Source of the DNA: Bdellovibrio sp. GT3
Lineage (GTDB): Bacteria; Bdellovibrionota; Bdellovibrionia; Bdellovibrionales; Bdellovibrionaceae
Direction of reading: 5' to 3'
Assembly: GCF_037996765.1 (NCBI RefSeq)
Contig: NZ_JBBNAD010000005.1
Location: 962,001-1,026,000 of the forward strand
DNA length: 64,000 nt
Part shown: in pieces, positions 27,112-35,470 of the stretch
Position numbering within the stretch: the stretch's first letter is position 1
Layout of the letters: the number at the start of each line of letters is the position of its first letter
Made by a program: the position numbers and the translations under genes
Notes under the pieces: generated by a model
What the model was told of the DNA's origin: nothing
Seen by the model: the letters and a program-made list of their open reading frames with translations, nothing else
The model's database searches: none

Positions 27112-27852
27112 ATGAAGTTTTGGTTTGTTGGAGTCATTCTTTTAATTCTTAGTGCCCCTTCCGGAGTGGTGTTGGCGGCCGAGCGCCAGGAGGTCTCTGT
27201 TGGGGCCTATGGGTTTGCTCCTTACTACGATATGGAAAAGGGTCGCGGAATTATTAATGACGTCTTAAAACAGCTGAACGACATGCAAAAGGATTTTGAG
27301 TTCAAATTATTGGAGATTCCAAGTCGCCGCCGCTATCAAAGTTTCACTGAACGTAAAATAGACATGATTTTCTTCGAAGATCCTCGATGGAGCTGGAAGG
27401 GGATTGAGCATTACTCCTTGCCATTGAAGATTGATGACTCTGAGGTTTACATAGCTCATCGCAAACGGGCGAAAAAACAAAGTTACTTCCATAAATTGGA
27501 AGGTAAAAGAATTGCCGGCATCGTGGGTTACCATTACCGTTTTGCTGAATTTAAAACGGACGAGCAGTTTCTTCGTTCCAAGTTCGATATCATTCTGGTG
27601 AATCACAATCAGGCCACGGTAAGAATGGTGCTGAATGATCGCGTGGACGTGGGGGTTGTGCCGCTATCCTATATCCGTCAGTATTTGCGCGAAAATCCTG
27701 AAAAGAATGATGAGATTCTAATTGGAGATAAAGTTGATCAGGATTATGACCTGCGCCTGATTGCAAACCCCAAGGCGGTGATTTCCAAAGAACGGCTGAC
27801 CAAGTTAGTGGAAGGTCTGGTAAAAAAACCTTCTTATAAGGATCTGTTCTAA
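27112..27852 (+). CDS. Periplasmic substrate-binding protein (family 3-like)
   Basis: A 246-residue protein with a signal peptide (about 22 residues, VVLAAE) and the two-lobed pattern of amino-acid-type solute-binding proteins: VSVGAYGFAPYYDMEKGRG at the start, ERKIDMIFFEDPRW in lobe 1 and a lobe-2 segment LNDRVDVGVVPLSYIRQYL. No permease or ATPase gene is adjacent, so it is an orphan that may work as a sensor or with a distant transporter. It is framed by terminators and is a single-gene unit. Confidence 0.78.
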   Translation: MKFWFVGVILLILSAPSGVVLAAERQEVSVGAYGFAPYYDMEKGRGIINDVLKQLNDMQKDFEFKLLEIPSRRRYQSFTERKIDMIFFEDPRWSWKGIEHYSLPLKIDDSEVYIAHRKRAKKQSYFHKLEGKRIAGIVGYHYRFAEFKTDEQFLRSKFDIILVNHNQATVRMVLNDRVDVGVVPLSYIRQYLRENPEKNDEILIGDKVDQDYDLRLIANPKAVISKERLTKLVEGLVKKPSYKDLF

Positions 27853-27855
27853 TAA

Positions 27856-27888
27856 AAAAACCCGCTTCATCGAAGCGGGTTTTTTCGT
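27856..27888. terminator. Bidirectional terminator
   Basis: Stem AACCCGCTTC / GAAGCGGGTT with a 2-nt loop and A/T tracts on both sides, between convergent genes. Confidence 0.9.
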
Positions 27889-27890
27889 TT

Positions 27891-28433
27891 TTAGCGTGCG
27901 AATGTTCCGTAAAGATAAACCGGATCCTGCACCCAAGTGCAGTGTTCATACGGTGGGCGGTGGTTGTCGCCAGGGTACCAGCGGCAGTCGCGGCGTTGGC
28001 GCATTTCGCGAAGAACTGAAACCTTCAGTGTGGTTGCGCCATTTTTCTCTTTGAAATCAATGTACATGCGGCGACCTTGAACCATCAAAGAGCAGCGGCC
28101 GGAATTGAAATCAAATTCGATGGCATCCACTTTGGGATTGGATTTTTTTCCAGTGATATGCACGGTCTTCAAGTTGCCGAAATAGGACTGGCAATTGTTA
28201 TTCAAAATGTCAGTGCCCATTTCATTACGGAAGGACATGACAGGCTTGTTGCCTTCAAAGTTCAGAATAAGTTCCCCAGCCACTCCATTGAAGCGACCCG
28301 AATAAATGCCTTCGTATTTTTTTGCTTTTGAAAGATAAGCATTTGGCACGCGACCATCTTTGATTTCAACTGTCTTACATCCAACGGCTGCAAACAGCAC
28401 CAAGCTGGCAACCAATACCTTAGCAAATGTCAT
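27891..28433 (-). CDS. Predicted lipoprotein of unknown function
   Basis: A 180-residue protein with a lipoprotein signal (VLFAAVGC, C19). The mature part is beta-rich with later cysteines at NNCQSY, GRCSLM, RDCRWYPG and EHCTWVQD, and a Tyr/Trp/His-rich C-terminus. The clustered Cys-Trp segment near the end is unusual but was not matched to a known family. It is a single-gene unit ending in the shared terminator. Confidence 0.7.
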   Translation of the reverse strand: MTFAKVLVASLVLFAAVGCKTVEIKDGRVPNAYLSKAKKYEGIYSGRFNGVAGELILNFEGNKPVMSFRNEMGTDILNNNCQSYFGNLKTVHITGKKSNPKVDAIEFDFNSGRCSLMVQGRRMYIDFKEKNGATTLKVSVLREMRQRRDCRWYPGDNHRPPYEHCTWVQDPVYLYGTFAR

Positions 28434-28593
28434 TTTGACCCCCTTGCAGGAATGACTAAATCACAGGCATTGTTAGAGGGCAAAGAGAATCATCGAATCC
28501 GTGGTGCTTAAATACATTGGTGACTTGATTGCCTGTAATTCGCCCTGGGAACAAGATAGAGGCGTTCCACTGAACCAACATAAAGGAGTTCAC

Positions 28594-28833
28594 ATGAAAA
28601 TCTTGGTTATCGCAGCGATGTTAGCCGGTAGCACTGCATGGGCCCAAATGCCAGATACTGGCAAAATGATGGATCAAGCCAAAGGCAAAGCCGCGGATGT
28701 AATGGCTGCTTGTAAAGAGGATAAGATCAAATTCTGTGACAAGATCACAGAAATGAATGCGATCAAAGAATGTTTGAAGAAAAATAAGGACGGATTGAGT
28801 GATGGATGTAAATCCACTTTAGGAGTAAAATAA
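28594..28833 (+). CDS. Small exported protein with one GLG1-type cysteine repeat
   Basis: Start at the ATG at 28594, five bases after AAGGAG; the frame upstream is not coding. The 79-residue product has a signal peptide (MKILVIAAMLAGSTAWAQ) and a 40-residue domain with the spacing C-x6-C-x11-C-x11-C (CKEDKIKFC, ECLKKN, DGCKST). This resembles the cysteine-rich GLG1 repeat, of which it holds a single copy. It is a lone gene with its own terminator at 28837-28862. Confidence 0.7.
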   Translation: MKILVIAAMLAGSTAWAQMPDTGKMMDQAKGKAADVMAACKEDKIKFCDKITEMNAIKECLKKNKDGLSDGCKSTLGVK

Positions 28834-28836
28834 AAA

Positions 28837-28862
28837 AACCCGCTCTTAGGAGCGGGTTTTTA
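28837..28862 (+). terminator. Rho-independent terminator
   Basis: Stem AACCCGCTC / GAGCGGGTT, loop TTAG, followed by T residues. Confidence 0.9.
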
Positions 28863-28882
28863 CTTTCAGGAGCTTTCGGAAA

Positions 28883-29488
28883 CTATTTGTTCAATGCAAT
28901 CTTTTGCTGTCTGCCCATCATGCCACTGGATTTCTTGGGTGATGATGCACGCACCACCTTTGCCATCCCGGCTTGATAAGGACTTAAGCTTGAAATTTTT
29001 TGGGTCTTAGTAATCGGTTTGGACTTGGGAGCCTTGATCGTCATTGGCTCAAGAACCAAAGTTTGATTCGCGGTCATCGTTGGTGGATTGTAAGCTGCTA
29101 CAGGCGCCACAGGGGCTGTCTGTACGGCGGCCTTTGCGGACTTACGCAGAGGCATTTTTACGCTGGCCAATTTTTGAGTTTTCGCCACCACTGGTTTCGC
29201 AACCACGGGCTTTGCGAATGAAGCAGGCATGCGTTTTTGTGTGGGATCCACATAAGTCTTAACCAACAGTGGCGGATTGTTGGTTTTGGAACCCTTGGTC
29301 TCCGGAGCCTTGTAAACCACACGACGAGCGGGATAAATGCTCCAAGATTTTACAACGCGCTTTTGTTTCTTATAACCGGGCTCTGCTTTTAACGTAACTT
29401 TAAGATCATCGGAAGAAGACGATGTTCCCTGTGCGAATGCACAGAGTGGAGAAAGTGCCAGAAGTATCAAAACGATGCTATGTCTCAT
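28883..29488 (-). CDS. Exported basic, proline- and lysine-rich protein
   Basis: A 201-residue protein with a signal peptide (CAFAQG near residue 20). The mature protein is low-complexity, rich in Lys, Pro, Ala and Val, with short internal repeats (KPVVAKPVVAK near residue 92; TKTQKISS and KTQKLASV) and almost no predicted structure. It may bind an acidic polymer such as peptidoglycan or nucleic acid; that is inference only. No family was recognised. Confidence 0.6.
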   Translation of the reverse strand: MRHSIVLILLALSPLCAFAQGTSSSSDDLKVTLKAEPGYKKQKRVVKSWSIYPARRVVYKAPETKGSKTNNPPLLVKTYVDPTQKRMPASFAKPVVAKPVVAKTQKLASVKMPLRKSAKAAVQTAPVAPVAAYNPPTMTANQTLVLEPMTIKAPKSKPITKTQKISSLSPYQAGMAKVVRASSPKKSSGMMGRQQKIALNK

Positions 29489-29836
29489 TTGAAGAACCTC
29501 AACATGGAAATCTATAAACGAATATGCAAGGCAAATGCCGTCTATAAACTATTCAGGTGTCAATGGAGGCATATAGTTGGCGAAGGATTGGACACTGTCT
29601 AAAATAAGTTAGGCAGTCAAAGTGATGCATTCATTATGAGTCAGTTAAAGTGGTGTCGCTTGTATTTGTCGCCCTGTTTCCCAGTGGCAGACCAGAGTCA
29701 AAATGTCCCTGAAATTTTCTGACATTCGCGTCAAATCAAACACCTTTCAGAAGAGTTATTTGAGACCTTGGCAAACAATTTGTATATGGGATCTTCGCGA
29801 GATAAAAAAACACCACTTAATCCGGGGGGATTTGAA
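29489..29836. other. 348-bp intergenic region between divergent genes
   Basis: This is the leader region of two divergently transcribed genes. No ORF with a convincing ribosome-binding site, no tRNA and no clear sigma28 or sigma54 promoter was seen. The frame opened at 29768 is only an upstream extension of the next gene. Confidence 0.5.
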
Positions 29837-30247
29837 ATGAAAAAATTTGTTACTCTGTTTATGGTTCTGGCTTTTGTATCCACTTCATTCGCGGGTCGCG
29901 GGCATGGCGGTCACCATGGTGGTGGTCGCGGCGGACATCACGGTGGCGGTCATCATGGTCCTCCTCCACGTCATGGTGGTGGCAGCGATGATGCCGGTTT
30001 GATTGCAGCTATCTTCTTGTCTGTGTCTGGCGTTTTGTTGACGTCATCAACTGCGTGCGACAGTTCTCAGTCTTGTGCTTACAAGCAAATTATCGCGGAC
30101 TCCAAGGATGATGCGGCTTTGTATGTTGCTACTGAAGGTGAAGTGAAGGGCGTGAAATTAGTGCGTTCTTTGGAACTTCTGCGCAACATGGCTCCAGAAG
30201 TAGCGAGCTCCGACATGGAACTCGCTTATGAGATCATCAACTGGTAA
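29837..30247 (+). CDS. Exported Gly/His-rich protein with DUF2388-like C-terminus
   Basis: Start at the ATG at 29837 after a GGGGGAT site. The 136-residue product has a signal peptide (SFAG), then about 30 residues made almost wholly of Gly, His, Arg and Pro, a likely metal-binding or flexible stretch. The C-terminal 65 residues (KQIIADSKDDAALYVATEGEVKG ... SSDMELAYEII) match the DUF2388 pattern KDDAA-FVA-DG-RG ... ASD-LA--I. A paralogue of this domain without the Gly/His region lies at 61638. Two cysteines (TACDSSQSC) precede the domain. Confidence 0.75.
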   Translation: MKKFVTLFMVLAFVSTSFAGRGHGGHHGGGRGGHHGGGHHGPPPRHGGGSDDAGLIAAIFLSVSGVLLTSSTACDSSQSCAYKQIIADSKDDAALYVATEGEVKGVKLVRSLELLRNMAPEVASSDMELAYEIINW

Positions 30248-30253
30248 TCCAAA

Positions 30254-31162
30254 CTAAAAAGAAACGCGTATGCCCACGTTCAAGTCAACTTGGGCGTACG
30301 ATTTTAGATCACGTTTTCCAAGGTTTGTCGGACTGCTGATTTCGGCAGATCCGACAATTTCTGAAGTTTCATTTACAGAGGTACGCATTCCTGCGGCCAT
30401 CGAAATCAAATCCGAGCCATAAAGGTTTCCGCCACTACTGCCGCTGTTATTGCTGTAGGTCAGATCCTGGCTGCAGTTGTAATTCAGTGAGAAATTCAAA
30501 TTAAGATCGCCAGTTAGTTCTGCGAAAACACTGGCACCGAAAACGTCACCACCTTTGGAATCATACTTGGTGGTCGTTCCGCTGGAAGTGGACTCGACTT
30601 TTCCTTCGGCCTTTTTTTCGTAGGTTGTTAATGCTCCCAGCTCAAGTGAGCCGACGGGCACCACGAATCCCAAAGTTCCTATAAGCGCACTTTGGCCTCT
30701 GGAAGTGGAGATATCAGCGGTATTAATGTCGCCTTCAACTTTCAGCGGACCAGCAGGCAATGAAAACCCACCATGGAAAAACAACGTCGAAGAGCCGGCT
30801 TCATAATTTCCTTTATAGAGGAAAGTGACATTCTCCAGTCCTTTGAAATTTATAGTTTGATCGGGATCACCTGTTTTCTTATTGGTGAATTTCTGCCCGA
30901 GGTACTTTGTTGATACTCCGATCGCATTGTTTTCACCAAAACCATAGTAATATGAAAGTGCCAGACCAAGTCCGGCCCCGGTTGTCTTGGCGTCGGTTTC
31001 TGATTCTGAAGCAATTGATTGCAAAATCCCCTGGCCGATGAATTCACTTTTTTGATTTTCGGGAATTAGATTTTGTTGGGTGATGGTGACGGCAGAAGCC
31101 GTGCCAGAGATCAATGTTGCGATTGCGACTACTAAAACCTTCACTGCAGGAATCCTTTCCAT
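30254..31162 (-). CDS. Predicted outer-membrane beta-barrel protein
   Basis: A 302-residue protein with a signal peptide (ISGTASA near residue 24) and about ten amphipathic beta strands, ending in an aromatic residue (VGIRVSF). The last strand motif and length fit an autonomous outer-membrane barrel. The product is otherwise unrecognised. It converges with the DUF2388-type gene, with only six bases between the stops. Confidence 0.6.
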   Translation of the reverse strand: MERIPAVKVLVVAIATLISGTASAVTITQQNLIPENQKSEFIGQGILQSIASESETDAKTTGAGLGLALSYYYGFGENNAIGVSTKYLGQKFTNKKTGDPDQTINFKGLENVTFLYKGNYEAGSSTLFFHGGFSLPAGPLKVEGDINTADISTSRGQSALIGTLGFVVPVGSLELGALTTYEKKAEGKVESTSSGTTTKYDSKGGDVFGASVFAELTGDLNLNFSLNYNCSQDLTYSNNSGSSGGNLYGSDLISMAAGMRTSVNETSEIVGSAEISSPTNLGKRDLKSYAQVDLNVGIRVSF

Positions 31163-31192
31163 AAGATTCCTCTAGTAAATCATCGGATATGC

Positions 31193-31603
31193 CTAAGAGG
31201 CAATTTTCTTTTCGTAGTGATCGATGATGGCCTGAGTTCTTAAGTACTCATTGTAGCGGGGATTGCCTTCGTGATCCTCGTAAACCTCTGTCCATGATTG
31301 GCTGGGTGTATAGACAACCGTGGCATACAGTTCCTTGCTTCCAAAAGAGAACATGCTGTCCTTGCCAGTGGCATCGACGCCGCAGAATGTATCATAATCC
31401 GGGAACTTGGCGATGAAATCCTGAGTGTGATCGTGATTCACGCCCTGAAGGTTGTCGTCGATCCTGAATTCAGTTTCAGAGATCTTTTTAAAGTGAAAGA
31501 TCGTGAATGTTTGCGGAGTAAAATCCTCGAAGCGAATCTCGGATCTGACTTTACCGTAAAGTTCGAACACATCTTTTGCTTGTATGATTTGTCCCTTTTT
31601 CAT
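31193..31603 (-). CDS. Cytoplasmic protein of unknown function
   Basis: A 136-residue soluble protein without signal peptide or cysteine-rich region (one CGV only). Several aromatic and acidic segments (IRFEDFTPQTFTIFHF, FIAKFPDYDTFCGVD) suggest a compact beta domain. No family was recognised. A perfect sigma28 -10 element (GCCGATAA, 31611-31618 on the minus strand) sits seven bases before its ATG, but the -35 match is weak. Confidence 0.55.
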   Translation of the reverse strand: MKKGQIIQAKDVFELYGKVRSEIRFEDFTPQTFTIFHFKKISETEFRIDDNLQGVNHDHTQDFIAKFPDYDTFCGVDATGKDSMFSFGSKELYATVVYTPSQSWTEVYEDHEGNPRYNEYLRTQAIIDHYEKKIAS

Positions 31604-31701
31604 GTTGGACTTATCGGCACGCCCGACCAGGGTCTAGAGTGAAATTTGAAAGATTGGAATTGTGTCGAAATAGTAGTCGAAATTGGGCTCGGATTCCCAA
31701 A

Positions 31702-31733
31702 AAACAAAAACCCGCTCGAGGGGGAGCGGGTTA
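31702..31733 (-). terminator. Terminator of the small Cys protein gene
   Basis: On the minus strand the stem AACCCGCTC / GAGCGGGTT is followed by a T-rich tract, 31 bp beyond the stop at 31764. Confidence 0.85.
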
Positions 31734-31763
31734 TTGAGGAATTCAATAATCTTATTTAAAAGA

Positions 31764-32057
31764 CTAGTGGTTCAATTGTGCGCAAGTAGAGTAGTTGTAA
31801 CCTTGAGCTACGCACTCATTGATTGCCGCGTTTGATTTGTAAGAACGTGGGCAAAGAGAAGCTGCGCGAGAGTAGTCATAACCAGTTTCAGCCATGATAG
31901 CGCTTACGTTACAAGTTGCAGTAGTGCTTTTTGTGCAAAGAACTTTTGCTTGATCCAAGAAGTAACCTTGTTGAAGAAGAGAAGAGATACAAGAAGAGTT
32001 TGAAGCGAAAGCTGGAGCTGCTGCAAATACGGAAAGAGCGATAACTAGTGATTTCAT
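31764..32057 (-). CDS. Small exported protein with repeated Gly-Tyr/Cys modules
   Basis: A 97-residue protein with a signal peptide (residues 1-18, APAFAS). The mature part repeats a module of about 28 residues of the form C-x(n)-GY-x2-(A/S)-x2-(L/C): SSCISSLLQQGYFLDQAKVLC, then CNVSAIMAETGYDYSRAASLC, then NECVAQGYNYSTCAQL. The six cysteines probably pair within modules. The repeats are not a family I recognise. Confidence 0.7.
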   Translation of the reverse strand: MKSLVIALSVFAAAPAFASNSSCISSLLQQGYFLDQAKVLCTKSTTATCNVSAIMAETGYDYSRAASLCPRSYKSNAAINECVAQGYNYSTCAQLNH

Positions 32058-32163
32058 GTGATATCCTTTTTTAAAAGTTTGTTTAAACGTTAATCTCGAT
32101 GGACATGATTTCGTTTATTATCGCTTTTTAGTCAATACGGTGAAGTCACTATCCCTTCACCGT

Positions 32164-32207
32164 GCCTGTGAACAGGCTTTCACAAGGTTTGTGAAAACCT
32201 TGTGAAA
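32164..32207. repeat. Two adjacent hairpins in the gap after the peroxidase gene
   Basis: A perfect 13-bp inverted repeat, 32178-32190 with 32195-32207, encloses the four bases GTGA, a GNRA-type loop if transcribed on the plus strand. Just before it, 32164-32177 forms a 6-bp stem (GCCTGT/ACAGGC). Neither has a T tract. Confidence 0.6.
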
Positions 32208-32234
32208 CAATGGGGTAAGTGGTTGATTTCCCTC

Positions 32235-32723
32235 TTAGGAGAGGGCTTTTTGGATGTCTGCAACCAGATCCTGGGGTTCATCCTTGGGTGCAAATCTTTT
32301 TATGACCCTGCCATCTTTACCTATTAAAAACTTTGTAAAGTTCCACTTGATTAGTTCGGTGCCAAGAATTCCCGGGGCTGATTCCTTCATCCATTTCCAG
32401 AGGGGAGCGGTGTCGCTGCCATTGACATCCACTTTCCCCATGACCGGAAATTGCACGCCATAGTTCAATGAGCAGAATTGTTGAATCTCCTCATTGCTTC
32501 CCGGTTCTTGGGAGCCAAACTGATTGCAGGGAAACCCCAGAATCACAAAGCCCTGGTCCTTGAATTTTTCGTAGACCTCCTCAAGGCCCTTGTATTGGGG
32601 AGTGAAGCCGCACTTGCTGGCAACATTAACAACCAAGACCACTTGGCCTTTGTATTTTTCCAAAGAGATGTCCCGGCCGGCGGAATCTTTTACCGTGAAA
32701 TTGGGAAGAGAGTGCTCCATCAA
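32235..32723 (-). CDS. Glutathione peroxidase family protein
   Basis: A thioredoxin-fold peroxidase of 162 residues that reduces hydroperoxides. The peroxidatic residue is Cys, not selenocysteine (NVASKCGFTPQY near residue 35). The catalytic Gln is in GFPCNQFGSQEP, the Trp/Asn in IKWNFTKFL, and an FCSLNYGV segment holds the likely resolving Cys, so thioredoxin is the probable reductant. No signal peptide, so it is cytoplasmic. It is a single-gene unit. Confidence 0.93.
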   Translation of the reverse strand: MMEHSLPNFTVKDSAGRDISLEKYKGQVVLVVNVASKCGFTPQYKGLEEVYEKFKDQGFVILGFPCNQFGSQEPGSNEEIQQFCSLNYGVQFPVMGKVDVNGSDTAPLWKWMKESAPGILGTELIKWNFTKFLIGKDGRVIKRFAPKDEPQDLVADIQKALS

Positions 32724-32828
32724 ATTCTCCTGTTCAGTGTTGGCTGCGTATCTATTTCAACCTATTAGAGAACAGAATCAGGGCTGTATCAATTTGAGAT
32801 TTTCCAATCGGAGCAGGTGCTAAATTGA

Positions 32829-32857
32829 TCAAGTTAATCCTATGTGATGCCGATAGG
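32829..32857 (+). promoter_or_regulatory. Sigma28 (FliA)-like promoter at a very short leader
   Basis: TCAAGTT (32829-32835), 14 bases, CCGATAGG (32850-32857); spacing is one base longer than consensus. The ATG of the next gene is only six to seven bases further on, implying a leaderless or nearly leaderless mRNA. Confidence 0.5.
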
Positions 32858-32863
32858 TTACCT

Positions 32864-34234
32864 ATGGGAATGAACATCTTTTTTCGCGCTTTTTTTATAG
32901 TTCTGTTTTTGGTTGCGCAAGTTGTGGTGGCTGAAGCGGCCTATCAAAGATCTGATTGTAATGGAGATTGCAGAAGTGGCTATTCCTGTAAAGCCAGTGG
33001 GTCTAATACTTATACCTGTCAGGCCAATCCAGCTTCTGGATCCTCTGCATCGGCGGCCAGTGTTTGCAGTGTTCAATTCCAAAGACTGATGACTCAATGT
33101 CAAAATCAAATCTCTTCCACGGATTCAAACTGTGAGGAAAGAAACAATCAAGGTATGACTGATGTTACCAGCATGGCAGGGCAAGTGGCTTTGGCTTATG
33201 GCGCTCAGTCAGCTGCAAGTATTCAAGCGGCTTGTTCCAGTGCAGCGGCTTTGTCGGCTGCCGCCAATGGAGCCTTGGCTGCGTACCGATTGACATGTTC
33301 CAGCGCAATCAAGAGTTGCGTTTCCACTTGTGATTCAGCGATCACCTACCTGCGTTCAACGCCATCCTGCCAAACGGATCAGGCTGCATTCAGTTCCATG
33401 TTGGGCCAGGCTACGAGTTCACGAAATCAGTGTTCAAACTACACGGCAAAAGTGAATGAAGCCCAGGCGGCGATTAATAACATCGCGCAAACGGCGGCGA
33501 ATGCAACTCAATGTGCTTCGTTGACTTCAGCAGATGGTTCCACTCCGTCAATTGAGCTTTGTACCGCAAATCCCTCGATGGCGGGTTGTTCAAATGTTCT
33601 GATGGATTGTAATAATCCTTCAATGGCTTCCAATAAAGTGTGTGTCTGCGACAAAAATCCAAGTGACCCGGTTTGTCTGGGGACTGCCAGTATTTCTGGT
33701 GGGGATTCAGGTATGATATCCACAAACACCTCGGATCGTCTTACTGGGACAGCGAACGCTGAAGATTTTGGTGGAGACATGTTTGGAACTCCAGAGATTG
33801 CCCAGGCCGAGATGCCATCAGGCGGTGGTGAAGCCGGAGTCGATGGCAAGCAGGGTGGCGGTGTTGCTTTTGGAAGCTCTTCCGGTGGTGCTGGCGCAGG
33901 CGCAGCAGGTCGTTCTGGTGAGGGCGATCCCACAGATCCAAATGGTTCTGCAGTGAATGCCGGATACTATGGTTCTGGTGGCGGTGGGTCTTTCGGTGGT
34001 GGTGGATCTGGCGGTGATGGCAGAGGTGGCGGACTATTGGATTCCGCAGCGAATGCTCTGGCTGCCAAAGGTGGACCGGATTTACGTCAATTCCTGCCAG
34101 GTGGAAAACTGGCGCCGAACTCTCGCGGAATCGCGGGAGCAACAGGGCCTGACGGCATCACAGGACCTCACACTGATATTTGGAAGAAAGTCCAAAACAG
34201 ATATCAGGTTATGCAGCCGTCTTTACTTCCTTAA
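32864..34234 (+). CDS. Large exported Cys/Ser- and Gly-rich protein
   Basis: A 456-residue protein (start at the ATG at 32864, with the ATG at 32870 as alternative). After the signal peptide (VVVAEAA) comes a Cys-rich N-terminal part (DCNGDCRSGYSCKASG near the mature start) and a helical Ala/Ser-rich region with spaced cysteines, then CVCDKNPSDPVCLG. From about residue 300 it becomes extremely Gly/Ser-rich with little structure, ending with a short ordered tail (DIWKKVQNRYQVM). No family was recognised. Its stop shares bases with the stop of the convergent lysC gene. Confidence 0.65.
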   Translation: MGMNIFFRAFFIVLFLVAQVVVAEAAYQRSDCNGDCRSGYSCKASGSNTYTCQANPASGSSASAASVCSVQFQRLMTQCQNQISSTDSNCEERNNQGMTDVTSMAGQVALAYGAQSAASIQAACSSAAALSAAANGALAAYRLTCSSAIKSCVSTCDSAITYLRSTPSCQTDQAAFSSMLGQATSSRNQCSNYTAKVNEAQAAINNIAQTAANATQCASLTSADGSTPSIELCTANPSMAGCSNVLMDCNNPSMASNKVCVCDKNPSDPVCLGTASISGGDSGMISTNTSDRLTGTANAEDFGGDMFGTPEIAQAEMPSGGGEAGVDGKQGGGVAFGSSSGGAGAGAAGRSGEGDPTDPNGSAVNAGYYGSGGGGSFGGGGSGGDGRGGGLLDSAANALAAKGGPDLRQFLPGGKLAPNSRGIAGATGPDGITGPHTDIWKKVQNRYQVMQPSLLP

Positions 34235-35418
34235 ATCAAAGCATGAAGAGCGTCGATAGTTTCTTTTCTTGTGGTGGCGTCCACCACGACAGTGACGCTC
34301 ATGGCACTCATGATCAGCTTGTGCGCTTGCAGTTGCGCCTTGTCCATTTTTTCCAGAACCTGTTGTGGGATTTCCGGTGAGGTCGCACCTGTGCAAGTCA
34401 GTGTTACAGTAGAGTAGTCCTGCGGGTGCAGACTGAAGTTCTTTTGACTTTGTATTTCGCGCTTCACTGCTCCCATGATCTCCTGCGGACCAGTCAGCAG
34501 AATTTCAGCGTGATCTTTATTGATTTCACAATGCAAGAGTTGCGGGAAAGCGATTTGCTTTTCTTCGAATAGTGTCTGCAGTTGCTTCAAAGCTTTTGCC
34601 GTGTTTTTTTCCTGGGATTTGATTTCCAGGACTGTTTCATGGGAGTTCAAAGAAAGGGCTTTGCAGGACTCAAACATATTCAATCCTTTTTTAACGAGAG
34701 TGCCGTCAGAAGTTTTATTGGAAGCGGGCCCGATGTACAAAGTGACATCACGAATTTTTGCCAGTTCCACAGAACGATAGTGCAGAACTTTGGCGCCCCA
34801 GAAGGTCATTTCCATCAGTTGATCATAATTCAATTCTTGCAGCGGCTTTGCCGCTTTTACGATGTTCGGATCAGCTGAAAATACAGCCGGAACATCCTTC
34901 AGGATCTCGCAGCGTTCAGCATTGAACGCGGCTGCCATGGCAACGGCCGATGTATCAGAACCACCGCGACCCAGAGTTGTGATTTCCTTGGTCGTTGGTG
35001 AAACACCTTGGAATCCTGCCAGGATGACAACTTTTTCCGACTTAAGAGCTTCTTCCACGCGGAACGCTTTAACATCCTTGATGAAGGCATTGACGTGAGA
35101 GTCATCTGTGAAGATTCCTGCTTGGCTGCCGGTAAAGCTGATCGCCTTGCAGCCTTGATCATTCAAGGCCATTGAAACCAGGGACATGCTGATACGTTCG
35201 CCAACGGTCAGGAGCATGTCCATTTCGCGGCGTTGAGGGTGAGCGGAAACCTGACTGGCCAAATCAATCAATGAATTTGTTGTTTTGCCCATGGCGCTTA
35301 CCACGACAATCAGAGAATTGTCCTTGGCTTGTTTTGCCACGCGCGCGGAGACGGCTTTGATCTTTTCTGGATCAGCAAGTGTGGCTCCGCCGTATTTTTG
35401 CACGATAAGGGGCTTCAT
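34231..35418 (-). CDS. lysC: Aspartate kinase
   Basis: Phosphorylates aspartate as the first step to lysine, diaminopimelate, threonine and methionine. The ATG at 35418 gives the family N-terminus MKPLIVQKYGGATLAD; the usual motif is KFGGTS, so the Ser is replaced here (KYGGATL). TTLGRGGSDTSAVA and LKDVPAVFSADP are intact. The C-terminal 130 residues hold the ACT-domain pair used for feedback inhibition. Length is 395 residues. It is the partner of the asd gene at 2794. Confidence 0.92.
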   Translation of the reverse strand: MKPLIVQKYGGATLADPEKIKAVSARVAKQAKDNSLIVVVSAMGKTTNSLIDLASQVSAHPQRREMDMLLTVGERISMSLVSMALNDQGCKAISFTGSQAGIFTDDSHVNAFIKDVKAFRVEEALKSEKVVILAGFQGVSPTTKEITTLGRGGSDTSAVAMAAAFNAERCEILKDVPAVFSADPNIVKAAKPLQELNYDQLMEMTFWGAKVLHYRSVELAKIRDVTLYIGPASNKTSDGTLVKKGLNMFESCKALSLNSHETVLEIKSQEKNTAKALKQLQTLFEEKQIAFPQLLHCEINKDHAEILLTGPQEIMGAVKREIQSQKNFSLHPQDYSTVTLTCTGATSPEIPQQVLEKMDKAQLQAHKLIMSAMSVTVVVDATTRKETIDALHALI

Positions 35419-35443
35419 GGCTGCAACCTCAAAAGTCTTTTGC

Positions 35444-35462
35444 ACTCCGGCTTCGCCGGAGT
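35444..35462. terminator. Hairpin between the transglycosylase and lysC genes
   Basis: A perfect 8-bp stem ACTCCGGC / GCCGGAGT with a 3-nt loop, followed on the lysC side by a 13-base palindrome (CAAAAGTCTTTTG). No T tract in the minus direction, so it may be an RNA structure and not a terminator. Confidence 0.45.
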
Positions 35463-35470
35463 TGGATATT

